A stretch of DNA of 64,000 bases. It comes from Solicoccozyma terricola (Eukaryota > Basidiomycota > Tremellomycetes > Filobasidiales > Piskurozymaceae). Of this stretch, positions 11,051-22,700 are shown one piece after another. The DNA lies in NCBI GenBank assembly GCA_001600875.1, contig BCLD01000008.1:867123-931122 (forward strand), read 5' to 3'. A program made the position numbers and the translations under genes. The notes below the pieces were generated by a model, which saw only the letters and a list, made by a program, of their open reading frames with translations, did not search any database and was not told the origin of the DNA. The first letter of the stretch is position 1. Each line of letters starts with the position of its first letter.

Positions 11051-12221
11051 ATGCCTCGGTCAGTCATTATTCTCTCTTGGCACTCTGGACACAGCGGCGT
11101 GATGAAAGATGTTGGATGGGATTAGCTGACGTTCTTGCGTCCTTGACATTGTACAGCGCTCCAAGGGCTCATTCCAAGACCTACAAGGTTCCCCGTCGTC
11201 CGTTCGAGAGTGCTAGACTCGATGCTGAGTTGAAGGTGGGTGTCTGTTTCATTCGGACATGGGTGGGGAGACCGGCGGGGGGGGACGTTTCGAGGCAGGA
11301 ATGGAAATGAGAGGAGTCGTATCAAGGAATGGAACACTGATGGAAATTTACATGCTTTTTCTTTTTCGTCGTGTTTGATAGCTCGCTGGAGAGTACGGAC
11401 TCCGAAACAAGAGAGAGATCTGGAGGATTTCTTTGACTTTGTCCAAGGTGCGTTTTTCCCTCGCTCAAATGTATTTAGGCTCATGAGAACTAATGATCCT
11501 TTCTCTCATACCTTGTTCGCGTTCGTCCCTCAAACAACTCGCCTATCATCTTACATCGACTGCATTAAACATCATCCGTATCCACCATCACCATCTCTAC
11601 ATTCGAATCGACTTCACCACCACTTTCCCATATTCAGATCCGACGAGCTGCCCGAGAACTCCTCAAGCTCGATGAGAAGGACCCCAAGCGTCTTTTCGAA
11701 GGAAATGCGCTTATCCGTCGTCTCGTTCGAATCGGTGTTCTTGATGATACCAGGATGAGGTTGGATTACGTGTTGGCCTTGAAGGTAGAAGATTTCTTGG
11801 AGAGGAGGTTGCAGACTCAGGTCTTCAAGAGCGGGTGAGTGGTGGAGAGAGATTTTTTGAATAAGCGATTGGGGAATGCTGATGTTTTTTTCTTTCTTTC
11901 GGGGGGTTCTTGTAGTCTCGCCAAGTCCGTTCACCACGCCCGTGTTCTTATCAGGCAACGACACATCCGAGTCGGCAAACAGATGGTCAACGTCCCATCT
12001 TTCGTCGTCAGGTTGGAGTCCCAGAAGGTGAGTTATCTCGACTCCGACCGTTTCTCATACCAGATATCTGATTGAGAATTTCTTTTTTGCAACAGCACCT
12101 CGACTACGCTTTGAACTCTCCCCTTGCTGGTGGTCGACCAGGTCGTGTTAAGCGGAAGAGGGCTGCCGCCGCTGCCGGTGGTAAGGAGGAGGCTGGTGAT
12201 GAGGAGGAGGATGACGAGTAA
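11051..12221 (+). CDS. RPS9: 40S ribosomal protein S9 (uS4)
   Basis: Small-subunit ribosomal protein that binds 18S rRNA. Six exons: 11051-11058, 11157-11235, 11382-11447, 11638-11834, 11916-12027, 12096-12221, giving 195 residues. The first coding exon is only 8 nt (ATGCCTCG). Its join yields [20 protein letters not shown], which parallels yeast Rps9 (MPRAPRTYSKTY), so the tiny exon is well supported. Further diagnostic blocks: [51 protein letters not shown] and [14 protein letters not shown]. Ends in an acidic tail (GDEEEDDE). No snoRNA boxes were recognised in its longer introns (146 and 190 nt). Convergent with the Med7-like gene downstream. Confidence 0.96.
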
Positions 12222-13026
12222 AGTGGTTGAACTTGATTGTTCCTTACACTTCCATGTCATCGTTTCTCACCCTCGGCTCTTTTGATACACCAAAAAAAAA
12301 ACTCGTGGGGGTGTCGTGGGGAGCGCGGTTGTTTGGAAACAGTAGAGGAGTTTAAACCGGAACGTTTTGTTTTTTCTCCAATACGTATTCTTTATGATGA
12401 TCTTTCCATGCTCTTCGTTTTCTTATGGCTTTCGTCGTTCCCTGTTTCATTTTTGTGGCCGGTCGCGGAAGCCGATGGATCATCCATCATTCGAGTTCGA
12501 TACATTGCTTCGGGGTACAAAAAACATCTGATACAAGCACTTCCATCAACGCTTCACTTTCCCATCTTGTCCACCATCTATCACGGTCTTCACGTCGGAC
12601 TGCCATGCCAAGCACTTCTCTCGAAGTTCTTTACATTTTCTGTTTGAATAGAGTCGCCGGAAACTGTCAGTCATCGGTGCGCAGTGGCGTAGTGGGAACG
12701 CTGAACGTTGGACAACAACCGTCAAAGCTCAACTCACGCCTTCATATCGATAGTTTGTTTTCTTCGACGATCGAGTTGCGTACGTAGTGCGAGTTCGAGT
12801 GTCATTTCTGCCTGGAAAATATGGTATTGAGGGGAATTGGGGAATTTTGCAAGTGATAAGTGAACCCTGATCGATCGATCGGTCAACCGATCTCTCGGAT
12901 GCCCGCCGCTCTCGTCCATCCAACACATGTACTCACTTGTTCCGGTCGAAGTTCATTTGAGACTATCATCATTGCGTACGCTATATGCGACATGTGTTGT
13001 ATATACTGGTACGAGTTGACTGACTG
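12222..13026. other. Intergenic, convergent 3' ends of RPS9 and MED7-like
   Basis: About 800 bp between two convergent stops. Contains the 3' regions of both genes. Open frames such as 12237-12647 show no family resemblance or codon pattern typical of neighbours. A short GATCGATCGATCGG run lies near 12869. Nothing else seen. Confidence 0.5.
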
Positions 13027-13693
13027 TTAGCTGCTTCGTCTCGTTGACACTTTCAGCGCGTCAAGCAAGTCTTTCTTTACCTGCTGACTCTCCGTCTCAC
13101 GGATCGATCTTCTGAGGTCTTCTTGGGATCGTATTGGTCTCGTTAAAACCTCGTTAAGAAGGAACTTTGTGTGCAGAAAGGAATTGAGTAGGAGAAGTAA
13201 TCTTTCATGGTTCGATACTGCGGTGATGCGAATGATGGTCGTCAGTGACGGCAAGAGTTGGTCAAGCAGGGTAAACTGAGGATATACGTTGAGTATCATG
13301 TGATATCAGAGAATCTAGCTCGCTTTCTTGTAACGTCGGGATGGAAGTCTCTACCTAGATGTCACGCAATCGCGTTGGTCAACTCTGAATGTCAAACCCC
13401 CCACCTTCATCGCGGCCCTGGCTCACCTGATGTACAACCCCAAACGCAGACCAACCTTTCTCCTCTTCGATCCACTCCACCTTTGGCGGCTCCATCATCG
13501 CATCCTCCCTCTCTTTCCCCTTATATGACTTCCATCTTTCCGTGGTGAAGTCGCGATACCAACCAGGAGGAGGTGGGAAGTCGGAATTCGCGAAGAGGTC
13601 GATGGATGTGGATGGGATGTTTGCGCGAGTAGGCTGGATGGTTGCTGATTGGGTGGATGGACCCGTGACAGGTGGTTGGGCATCGATATCCAT
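13027..13693 (-). CDS. Mediator subunit Med7-like protein
   Basis: Likely subunit of the middle module of Mediator, which bridges activators and RNA polymerase II. Two exons, 13693-13427 and 13275-13027, give 171 residues. After a variable head, residues 30-90 carry the Med7 hallmark FPPPPGWYRDFT, followed by a Pro-rich stretch and W-AFG-VHQ. The C-terminal exon is helical, with ERLLLLLNSFLHTKFLLNEV, which resembles the Med7 motif VNIHHLLNEYRPHQARE, then RSQEDLRRSIRETE. The acceptor TATCCTCAG is the only one that avoids an in-frame stop. The protein is shorter than yeast Med7 (222 residues), missing part of the middle helix. Assignment relies on these short motifs, so moderate confidence. Confidence 0.6.
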
Positions 13694-14527
13694 GGTGAAT
13701 GAGTTGTGTTGGTATGGATGGGGGTTGACGAAGATCCGGGTTCAACATTCGCGTGAGCGCGAGTCGCCACAGTCACACCGCGGGTCGAGTGGCAAATGGA
13801 AATGGACCGTCACGATTCATCGACGACATACATCCATGAGGTATAGTACAATGCCAAGTCAACGAAGGAGTCCCACCACCACCCCATGCCGACGTTGATG
13901 TCGTGCATGTCTTCTTCGGTTTGACTATGGCATCTATTGGCCACCTTTTCCTCTCCTTCGCGCTGACGGAATCCAACTAGCAGTGACTGTGAGCAGACCC
14001 GTTGATCGTAAGCCCTTATGATTACGACGACGACAACGACCGAAGATGATTCGACCACTTACGTGGGGAGGTATGTGTGTGTTGCGGACCTGAATGGCAA
14101 GACCGCGTCGCTACCCTGACTCCCTACTCCGGCGAACTCCCTTCCGACAGTCTCCCAAAAGGAGACCTTGACGTCCTGTACGCATCTTTAGAACCCAATT
14201 AAACCTGCAGAGGCTCCACCCTCACGCTCATGCAATCCCTCGCCTTCGCCGATACTGCCTGACTCCTTTGGACCTGGTAGGGTCAAACATCGCGCAATGC
14301 TTGGAAGACCCCTTGAACCAGGTAGGTCCGACAACACCGAACTCCGGTTAAGGTCTGCACAAACGCTTGCGAAGAGCTTACAGGTGAGGGTAACTTGTCG
14401 ATGGACTCTAGTCTACCGGTTGAAGAAACCCTTCGTTCGGTCGCTTCGGGCTATGGAAAGGTCGAGTAGTCGTCAGCAAAAGTTCGAGGTTACGAAGCGG
14501 AACAGGTGACTCACCCTCTCAGCAGTT
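13694..14527. other. Intergenic region without recognised gene
   Basis: About 830 bp between the Med7-like start and the stop of the repeat protein. Open frames (13810-14058 minus, 14297-14509 plus) are short, lack family resemblance and are not linked to others by credible splice sites. It should include the Med7-like promoter and the 3' end of the repeat-protein gene. Confidence 0.45.
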
Positions 14528-15941
14528 CTACCACCCGACGGCTTCCATGGCTTGGCGATATTCTGCGTCAAGAGAAAAGTCAGCGATCAGTTCGTCTTCG
14601 GTGACCTTGTGAGAATTGATGAGATCAGTAAGCGATAGACTTCTTCTTCGTCGCTTGTGAGACGAGCGAGACTTTGTGGAGCGAGCGGTTTTGGGTTTCA
14701 AGTATTCAGGTTCGAACGCGTCGTCCTGCAATAATGGTTCTCCGTTGAGGAGGATGGTGGGAATGTTAGTGCGCACGGTTTCAGGTTTGAAGTATTGAGG
14801 TTCGAACTCGTCGTCCTGCAATGGTTCTCCGTTGAGAAGGATGGTGGGAATGTTAGTGAGAGGTTCGAAGTCGACCGCGTCTTCTTGCAATAATGGTTCT
14901 CCGTTGAGGAGGATGGTGGGAATGTTAGTGAGAGGTTCAAAGTCGACCGCGTCTTCTTCCAATAATGGTTCTCCGTTGAGGAGGATGGTGGGAATGTTAG
15001 TGAAGGCTGTTTTGGGTTTGCAGTATTGCGGTTCGAAGTCGAACGCGTCGTCCTGCAATAGTGGTTCTCCGTTGAGTAGTATGGTGGGAATGTTAGTGCG
15101 GATGGTGCAAGGGATTTGAAGTTCAGTCTCGTCGTCATCGTCATCGTCGATAGTGGCTTTCATCAGCGCTTCAAAAGAGAGATCTCGATCCATCAATCGC
15201 TCGTAGGTCTCGACTGGGATAGCACGAGCATCGGTTCGTACTGGGGTGGAACAGGCTTGGGGCTCGAAGAAGGTGATAGGCGACGTCGACACACAACCGA
15301 CACCCTCCCAGTCTTCGGCACTCATCATGAGAACTTCGAAATCTGAATCGAGGTCTCGAAGCAGGTCTTCGTAGTCTTCGACCTTGGAGGCGTCGATAGA
15401 TACCAATTCTTGGATCGATAGCTCGGCGGATACCTGTGTGGCGAAAACAATGTGAAGGGGACAAGTCTCGGAGTCAATATCTGTTCTCAAAACGAGCACG
15501 AGTACTCACTTTGGTTTCTTCCCCTTCTGTCCTGGTGTCGACAGGCGCGATCTCTGCCACATCGACAACGAGCTCGGCAACTGCAATCTTCTCGGCTGCT
15601 CGCAATTCCTTGCACGGCCTGGATCGCGTGCTATCGCTCTCCTCAACCTCTATCAATTTCTCGGCAATCGTCCTCATCAACCCCTCGGAAGCTTCCCTCT
15701 TCTCCCTCTTCTCTCTCAATCTCGCTGAAACTCGAGTTGGCACTGCCATACTCAAGCCAGCCCTTCGTACGGCTCCCTTCCCGGAGCTCTTCTGCTGCGG
15801 TGCAATGATGTTAGTAGGTTTGCAAGACTTCGTCGCCTTGCCTTTCGAGCTAGCCCGTCCCACGAGGGTAATGGCTGCCTTGAGAATTGCGGCGGACTCA
15901 GCCTTGCGAACAGATCGGGTTTGGTGGATGATGGAAGTCAT
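14528..15941 (-). CDS. Unknown protein with five TNIPTILLNGEPL repeats
   Basis: Not recognised. Two exons, 15941-15510 and 15433-14528 (intron GTGAGTACT...CCACACAG), sum to 445 residues in an intact frame. The start MTSIIHQTRSVRKAES was chosen as the last ATG before a basic, Lys/Arg-rich N-terminal part (VSARLREKREKREASE) that could be nuclear. An acidic middle follows (SKVEDYEDLLRDLDSDFEVL, DDDDDDETE). Five copies of TNIPTILLNGEPL then occur, each followed by an acidic linker such as LQDDAFDFEP and, in three copies, by a variant of YCKPKTA. The C-terminus is basic and Ser-rich (STKSRSSHKRRRRSLS), then DLINSHKVTEDELIADFSLD. The DNA of the repeats is almost identical, implying recent expansion. 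Repeated short hydrophobic cores in acidic linkers would suit multivalent docking; that is inference only. Confidence 0.7.
14700..15110 (-). repeat. In-frame tandem repeats, five units of variable linker
   Basis: Direct repeats within the preceding coding sequence. Each unit contains the near-invariant minus-strand codons for TNIPTILLNGEPL (on the plus strand, GGTTCTCCGTTGAGGAGGAT and variants). Spacing alternates between about 72 and about 99 nt, according to whether the optional KPKT segment is present. Unit differences are mostly in the acidic linker. Confidence 0.9.
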
Positions 15942-16730
15942 GTTTGTGGGAAGTAGGTGAAAGCTTGGTAGCAGTAGTTTGTTTGGGAGTATGGGAGCGG
16001 ATGGAATCAGATTCTGAGAGAAGAAAGAGGGGGAAGAGGAGAGCGGTGGTTGGGCTATCATTATATAGACATCAGGTTCGACGTTCATGTCAACAAAACA
16101 ACAGCTTGGCAGGAGGTCGTCGACGCATGCGAGACCTTGACGAGACGCATGCATAACGAGAGTTGTTGTGATGTTGTTGGCCTAGGAGGGTCTCAATTCA
16201 CCGGATCCAGCGACAATGCAGTTCCTCTCAGCCCTAGTTCCTGTATCGAACGACGCCGACTTGCTGTTGACGTCGTTGAATCCACGACTGTCTCAGTTGC
16301 GTTCCCTGGATGTTGCGCCGAAATTGCCACCAACGCCGTATGTGTGACGCCAACGTGTTTCCGGTAGAAGTTGCCTCAACAAGGTACCAGACCGCAACTG
16401 GCATATGGGGTTCACATTGGCAGTATCCGCGCTGGTGGGATTGCAGGTGTGCACAGCGGATGTAGCAATCCGAGAGGGGTCCCTCCCGGGGTGGTCGCGG
16501 TCCAGTGGCGCGTTCCCGGATCAGCAAGTGGAAAGCGATAGAGGTTCGGCCCCTCGCATGGTGGCGAGTGCGCGCGAACTATTGTCAACAAGCAAGGTCG
16601 ATAGACCGCAGTGACGTCGATATGTAATAATCAATAACATGATTGCAGGGTAGCTCCCTGACAGATGTTTCTACGCGAGAATAACAATATGCACCCTCCA
16701 TCTCCAAACCCGCCTCTGCCGACACACCCG
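15942..16730. other. Intergenic, promoter of repeat protein and 3' side of SPB4
   Basis: About 790 bp upstream of the repeat-protein start and downstream of the SPB4 stop. Open frames at 16050-16367 and 16405-16614 overlap each other on both strands and resemble nothing known. No RNA gene seen. Confidence 0.45.
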
Positions 16731-19494
16731 CTACTCCATGTCATCGAACATCCCGCCTTTGACCACCGCTTTAGGTGCTTTCCACTCAGCGCCCACCGTC
16801 AACAAATCCTGCTTCCGAGTTTTAGCTTGGCGCTTCAACTCCTTGTACTCATCCGCAAAATCCTCCACTTCCTCCTTTACCATTTCCCCAGCTTCCGCTT
16901 TCTGTACCTTGTCCTCCCAATCCTTCTTCTTCTCCTTCTTCTCCTTACGAATCTCTTTCCTCTCTTTGCGTTCCTTCTTCACCGACCATGAGGATGCCCT
17001 CTCAGCTTTTGCTCGACGTAATGCGGCGGTCTTTTCGCGCTCAGCGGCAATAGTATCAGGGTCTCGAGCAGCCAATTCTTCCAGTCGTGCCGTTTCACGA
17101 GGTTTAGAGGCGTATGCATAGGTGTCCCACTGCGAAAGAGGGATGGATATGTCAGTCAATCCACATGGAACTCGACATCATATCACTATTCCTCCACTCA
17201 CGTCGATATCCCGGTCTAGCCATCCAATACCATCTCCAGGAATTTCCGGAATATCACCCTCGCCCTTCTCCTCTACTCGCTGTCTCGTCTTACCGACCTT
17301 GATCAAACGATCCTTCCATGCTCGTATCTCCGGCATCTTGGGAAGCCGGAGACAGCCGAATGATACTCCGAGACCGAAAAGATCTAGGTCTTTGAGTTGG
17401 AAAATGTAAGATGCTTCGTGCTTTGAGTAAGCGCGTACAGCTGAAACGTATGCTTTGGCGGCCTGGTAGAGGTGAGGTCACGCGCAGTTAGAACACATCA
17501 TAATTGCCGCGGTTACGAAGCAGACTAGATTACTGACCTTGTCAGCCAACTCCCGATCCGTTAACACGATATCCCTCAGCTCCTCCATCAGAGCGATAGC
17601 TGCGGGGTCGACAGGATGCTGCTGAACTATCGAAGTCGAAGGTCCAGGGGCATCGGGATCGACTACCCGACATTCCTCCAGGTTCTCATCGAGATAAGCT
17701 CGTTCACGAAGTGGCAGTTTACGGAGATGTAGGAATTCTAGTTTGTGTCGAACGAGGCGGCAGATTCTCAGCATTTCGACATGTATTGTCAATTCTCTGC
17801 AAATCATTCCTACTCACCGATGTAACCATCCTCCCTTCCCTTGACCAACAATACAACACCCTTACCCTTCCTACCCATCCTCGCCGTCCTGCCCGCGCGA
17901 TGACTGAACATCTTGGGATCGACTGGTGGATCGTACTGGATGACAACATCCACATCAGGTAAGTCTAGCCCACGAGCAGCGACATCTGTGCAGAGAAGCA
18001 ATGAAGGAGAGGTTGGTAGAGATGCGTGGTTGGTGAAAGCAGAGAGGGTAGTGGAGCGGGCAGAGGTGGGCAGATGCCCGTGAAGAGAGAAGATCTGGAA
18101 AGTTGATAGTGCAGGTAGTCGTTTGAGAGTCTAAAAGTAGGGTGTCTTAGCTATGTTTCATATACCAACCAGTGATTCATTTCACCGACGTACCCGATAA
18201 AAGAACTCCACAGCTGCACATGTTGAAAAATAAGCGATGAATTTCCCGCTCCCTCCATGCTGGGTTTCGTATTGCAGCAACCTGATGAGTTGAAGGGTCT
18301 TTTCGCTCTGATTACAGATCAAACATGTATTTTGCAAACTATGAAAGCGAACGCTATCAGCGGATGTGACGGACGATAGATGTGTTGGAAATCTCACCTA
18401 ACAGGAGTTCTCCTCTCCTTATTCGCCTTCGTCTCAATTTCATCCATCTTCCTCTTCTTTCCGTCTCCGTCTTCGTCGCCGTTGTCACCCTTCCGTTTCC
18501 TTTCCACCCTCACTACAACCCTTACCAAATTCCGCAATCCAGCCGACTCTAGCCCCTTGACATCTTCAGTCAAGACGTCCATCATCGTCGCACTGAACAG
18601 CCAATTCCGTCGCAAACGAGGAAGAAGAGACCATATCGTTCTCATCGATCTTAAATGATCAGGAGATGATAGCAATCCATCCGCCTCATCCAAGACCAAT
18701 GTATCAAACGCTCCGAGACTCAATAATCGTGTCGATTTCGCGAATGAAGATACCACAAGGTTTGGCGAGGGTGTGGTAGAAGAAAGGTAAGCGGCTAGGC
18801 GACCAGGGGTCGAGATGATGATCGGCGATGGAGGGGGAGGTGTCGAGGAAGGGGATTTTTGACCGGAGATTAGAAGGAGAGGAGGAGGGTAGACATGTCG
18901 GATTGGTTGGTCTTCCGTTGTAGATGTTGCTTCCTCTGCATCAGACTGTTCTGCTAGCTCGGATTTTGCAGCTTCAATCTCAGCAGCCTTCAGCTCAGCT
19001 TCCCGTCTTAAAAATCCCCAAAACCGATCTGCAACTTCCCAAATCTGCACCGCCAATTCTCTTGTTGGAACCACGACGATACCGAAGACTTCGTTCTTGC
19101 GCAGTGGATGAGACGTGTTGGTTTCATGGTTGATAAGTCGTTGAATTAGAGGGAGGATATAGGCGAGGGTCTTCCCGGATCCTGTCACTGCCTGTGAATG
19201 TAGGTGCCGGTTAGCGCTCAAGCGTGTCGGCATCATGCTAGTGAACATACCTCGACCAACAGATCTTTATTCTTCATAGCTAAAGGAATGACACTAGCTT
19301 GGACAGGTGTCATCTGTTGAAATCCCATCTCCTGAACCACGTCGGTCCTGTATTCAGACAATGTCTGAAGGTTAGTTGATAGTACAGCTAGAAAACCTGG
19401 ACGAGTATTGCACTCACAGCCATGGTGCCAACGCGGGTTGAAGACCGGCAAACGAGCCTGCAAATGATGGAGGACGGGAAAGGGACTGCTCCAT
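16731..19494 (-). CDS. SPB4: DEAD-box RNA helicase SPB4/DDX55
   Basis: Nucleolar ATP-dependent helicase for 60S subunit assembly. Eight exons on minus: 19494-19418, 19347-19251, 19191-18398, 18338-18194, 18130-17818, 17737-17538, 17462-17202, 17129-16731, summing to 761 residues. Motifs in order: Q motif [11 protein letters not shown], motif [27 protein letters not shown], motif II as VLDEADGLL (D-E-A-D), SAT motif LFSATM, then [15 protein letters not shown] and [10 protein letters not shown]. The C-terminal extension shows the family signature [18 protein letters not shown], then [20 protein letters not shown], and a Lys/Glu-rich coiled tail. The first exon encodes [13 protein letters not shown], which is equivalent to the yeast Spb4 start. 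The acceptor at 19348 was chosen because it alone keeps frame and gives [13 protein letters not shown]. Tail-to-head downstream of SMC4. Confidence 0.93.
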
Positions 19495-19721
19495 GATACG
19501 AAGGAGCGATGCTATGAGGAGGAGGACGGTGAGGATGGAGAGGATGGCCTGTTGAGTGTGGAGGACTGATCGACAACAAAAGTTCGGAGAACGGGGTAGA
19601 ATGGCCACAACCACGACGGACATGCGATGTCCGTGGATTCCAAGTTGTTGCCACCCGACGGTGACATCAAGGACTCCAATATCAATACAACAACTCGAAG
19701 CTAGTCTAAACATCCACATCA

Positions 19722-22700
19722 TCATGCCACCTCGACGACCTGCGCCGCCTCCGTCTCCTCGATCATTATCGTCTTCGATGGACCCACTTTACCGACCGCT
19801 CTCGAAGCCGACTTCAGGGCTTGCGTTCGCAGGTCCTTGTTGTCGATGGCGACGGACTTGGTGCACTGTGAGATGAGAAGATCCATCAGACAAGAGTCTA
19901 CAACTTGCGAACGGGCGATGACTCACGTTCGAGGTCTTGTAGATGCCCACTAATCGATGTGAAAGCTCGAACATATCGTTCCTAAGTGAAATAATGATGC
20001 TGGGATATAGCAGTCCAAATTGTCAGCAAACGACGTCAGAGGCAAAAATCCGCCGTCATGAAGACTTCTCACAATTGAGCAGCCTCAGTCTTGGACTTGA
20101 TGTAATTGGCGATGATCGAGACGTTTCTGAAGTCGAGGGCGGCGTCGATTTCATCCATAAAGTAAAGCGGGGTGGGCTGATAAGACGAAAGGGTTCGTCA
20201 GGTGGTGCAGCGGGAAAGGCGAAAGCCGATACTCACCTTGAAAACGTGGAGCGCAAAGACCAAGGCCAGGGAACTCAATGTCTGCGAGCGGCGAAGAAGT
20301 ACGTCAGCTCGAGAGGCTCATTTGATTCGCGCGGGGCAAACACACCTTCTCTCCACCGGACAAGTTGGAAATGTTCTTCCAGCTCTTCTTGGGTGGCATG
20401 ACACTGAAGATGATACCCTCAGAGAATGGATCCATGCTGTCTACCAGCTCAAGCTCCGCGTTGCCTCCAAGTGTGATCATCTGTCGGCGTACTCCAGGTC
20501 AGCAGCCGAACATTTCCTCCCTCAAGGCGTAAGGACTAACCTGATACATCTCCTTCAACTTCGAACTAATCGCACTGAAGCCCGTCATAAACTCCTCCAG
20601 CCTCGCCTTTCGTAGATCGTCATATCTAGCTTTGGCGGCGTCACGAGATTTGGTCACTGAATCCATATCCTTCGCTCGGTCTAGGAATTCGGCTTCCCGC
20701 TTCCGGTATTCGGCAAGGACGTTGAGGTTGGGTTTGGCTCGACCGATTTCCTCTGCGATGTCGCCGAGGTATCAGTTCAGAGGTTTGAGCGCGGTGGGTA
20801 GGCGCGGAAAGAAAGACCAACTCACCTTCAAGCTGAGTGATTTCGGCATTCACAACGTCCCGATTCAAGCCTTGCAGCTCATCGTTACTGTATTCATGAA
20901 GCTCGGTCGAGGGAAGCTTGGTCGCTTTGGATGATGCTTCAGTGTTGTCTGCCGCGGTAATAGTTGTTGCGTCTGCGGCAGAGGCGGATTCGATGACTTC
21001 GTCCTCGTCCTCGTCTTCCTCACTAGACGTGTGAAAAAGTCAGTTAGCTTTCTATATCAAGCCATCCCAACACCTCCACTCACTCGACGTGGACCAGTTC
21101 CAGCTCGTCATGACGGTTTTGCCAGTGTTTGAACTTCACTTTGCTCTCCTTTTGTATCCGAGCATTATCCTCAAGCTTCTGCTTGATGTCCATCTGTTGC
21201 GCAGAGTGGTTAGCCATTGCTCAGTAGCATCTTCGGTGACACTGACCTCCAGAGCCCGGAAGGCATTGATGTTCTGCGATTTCTCGTCAAGCTCCTTCTT
21301 GGCATCGGCAAGATCATCTTGGACAAACTCCAGCCCATTCTGCGCTTCTTGAACCTTGGCTCGGATGGTCTCAAGGTCTGCAGTGCAGGATTGCAGGTCC
21401 GCATCAGCTATTTCGAGCTCCGATTCCAGCTCTTCCAGCTTCGTCTGGCTGCTGGCGATAGCCTTCTCGAGTTTCTCCGCGTCGCGTTCTGCTTTGGCTT
21501 GACCGACTTCGGATTTGGTGATCTTCTCCCCTGCAATGTTGATGAGAGATTTGGTGTTGTTGACTTTAGACTGCATAGCTAGCAGCTTGACTCCCCCGAC
21601 CTCAAGAATCTTATCCTGCAACTCCTTGATCTGGGTCTCGATGGCACTCGCCTTAGCCACCAACTTCTCGAGATCCCTACTTTGAGTAGCAATATCGTTC
21701 TCTAGCTGCTTGATACGCTTTTCATCTCCGGCGTCTGGCTTGCTTTGGGATCTGCGTAGGCGGGATGAGTCAGTACAGGCAGTGAAACAAATTGGGACAC
21801 TGCTCCACACTCACTGGGCCTCCTTCAAGCGTTGTTCGGCGTCCTTGATACGCTTTCCACTGGTTTGTAAATCCATCTCGACCTTCTCCAAGGCCATCTC
21901 GACCTCAGGGATGCGCTTTTCAAGTGACGTGCATTCGGTTTCCAATGCCCTAAGGCCCTGCTGGAACGTTGCCATGTCGTGCTCGGCGTCTGCGCTCTCC
22001 TTCTCGTAGCGAGCAACCACCTCAGGCTCCACCTTATCGCCTGTGAACTTAGAGCTCATACCACCTCGCATGACGCGAGTTCCACCGCCGGACATTGTAC
22101 CACTCGTCTCGATGAGACCACCTTGTAATGTGACCACTCGCCATCTCCGCTTGCCGTACGATATCCGCTTGGCCTGCTCCATGTCATTGGCGACGAGAGT
22201 ATCCCGCATCGCGAAATAGAAGGCGACGGCGAATTTCGGGTCTTTGGGCTTGATGAGGTCGAACAGACGTGGGACGCCCTCTGGTGTGTCCGATGACCCA
22301 AAGTCTCGAACGGGAAGCTTGTCGAGACAGATGATGTTGGCCCGTCCCGCGTTGGCTTTGCGAAGATGCTCCATGCAAGCTTGACCTTGCTCCACGGTGT
22401 CTACGACAATATTGTTGAGGCGGCCGACTGAGGTGGTGACAGCAACGTCGTATTTGTCATCGATCACACCAAGGTCGCCCAGGCGTCCCTGCGAGTAGGA
22501 CACAGCTTCAGTTTCATGAGAGTATCGCAAAGCTTATGGCGGACCCACATGATATCCTTTCAGCCTACCCTGCTCTCTCAGCTTGTTCAACGTCGACAAG
22601 ACCGAATTTTCTGACTTGCTCGCCGACAATGACGCCTTGGCTTCTTCTGCCTTCTGGCGCGAAGACGTGACTCTAGCCTGCAGAGATTCGGATTTGTTTG

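Noticed and set aside
11448..11637. snoRNA in the long RPS9 introns
   Set aside because: No paired C/D boxes or H/ACA motifs could be recognised by eye; a covariance search would be needed to exclude it.
14698..15144. Second minus-strand frame through the repeat array
   Set aside because: Out-of-frame reading of the same repeats (Thr/Ser/Pro-rich); the TNIPTILLNGEPL frame joins properly to exon 1.
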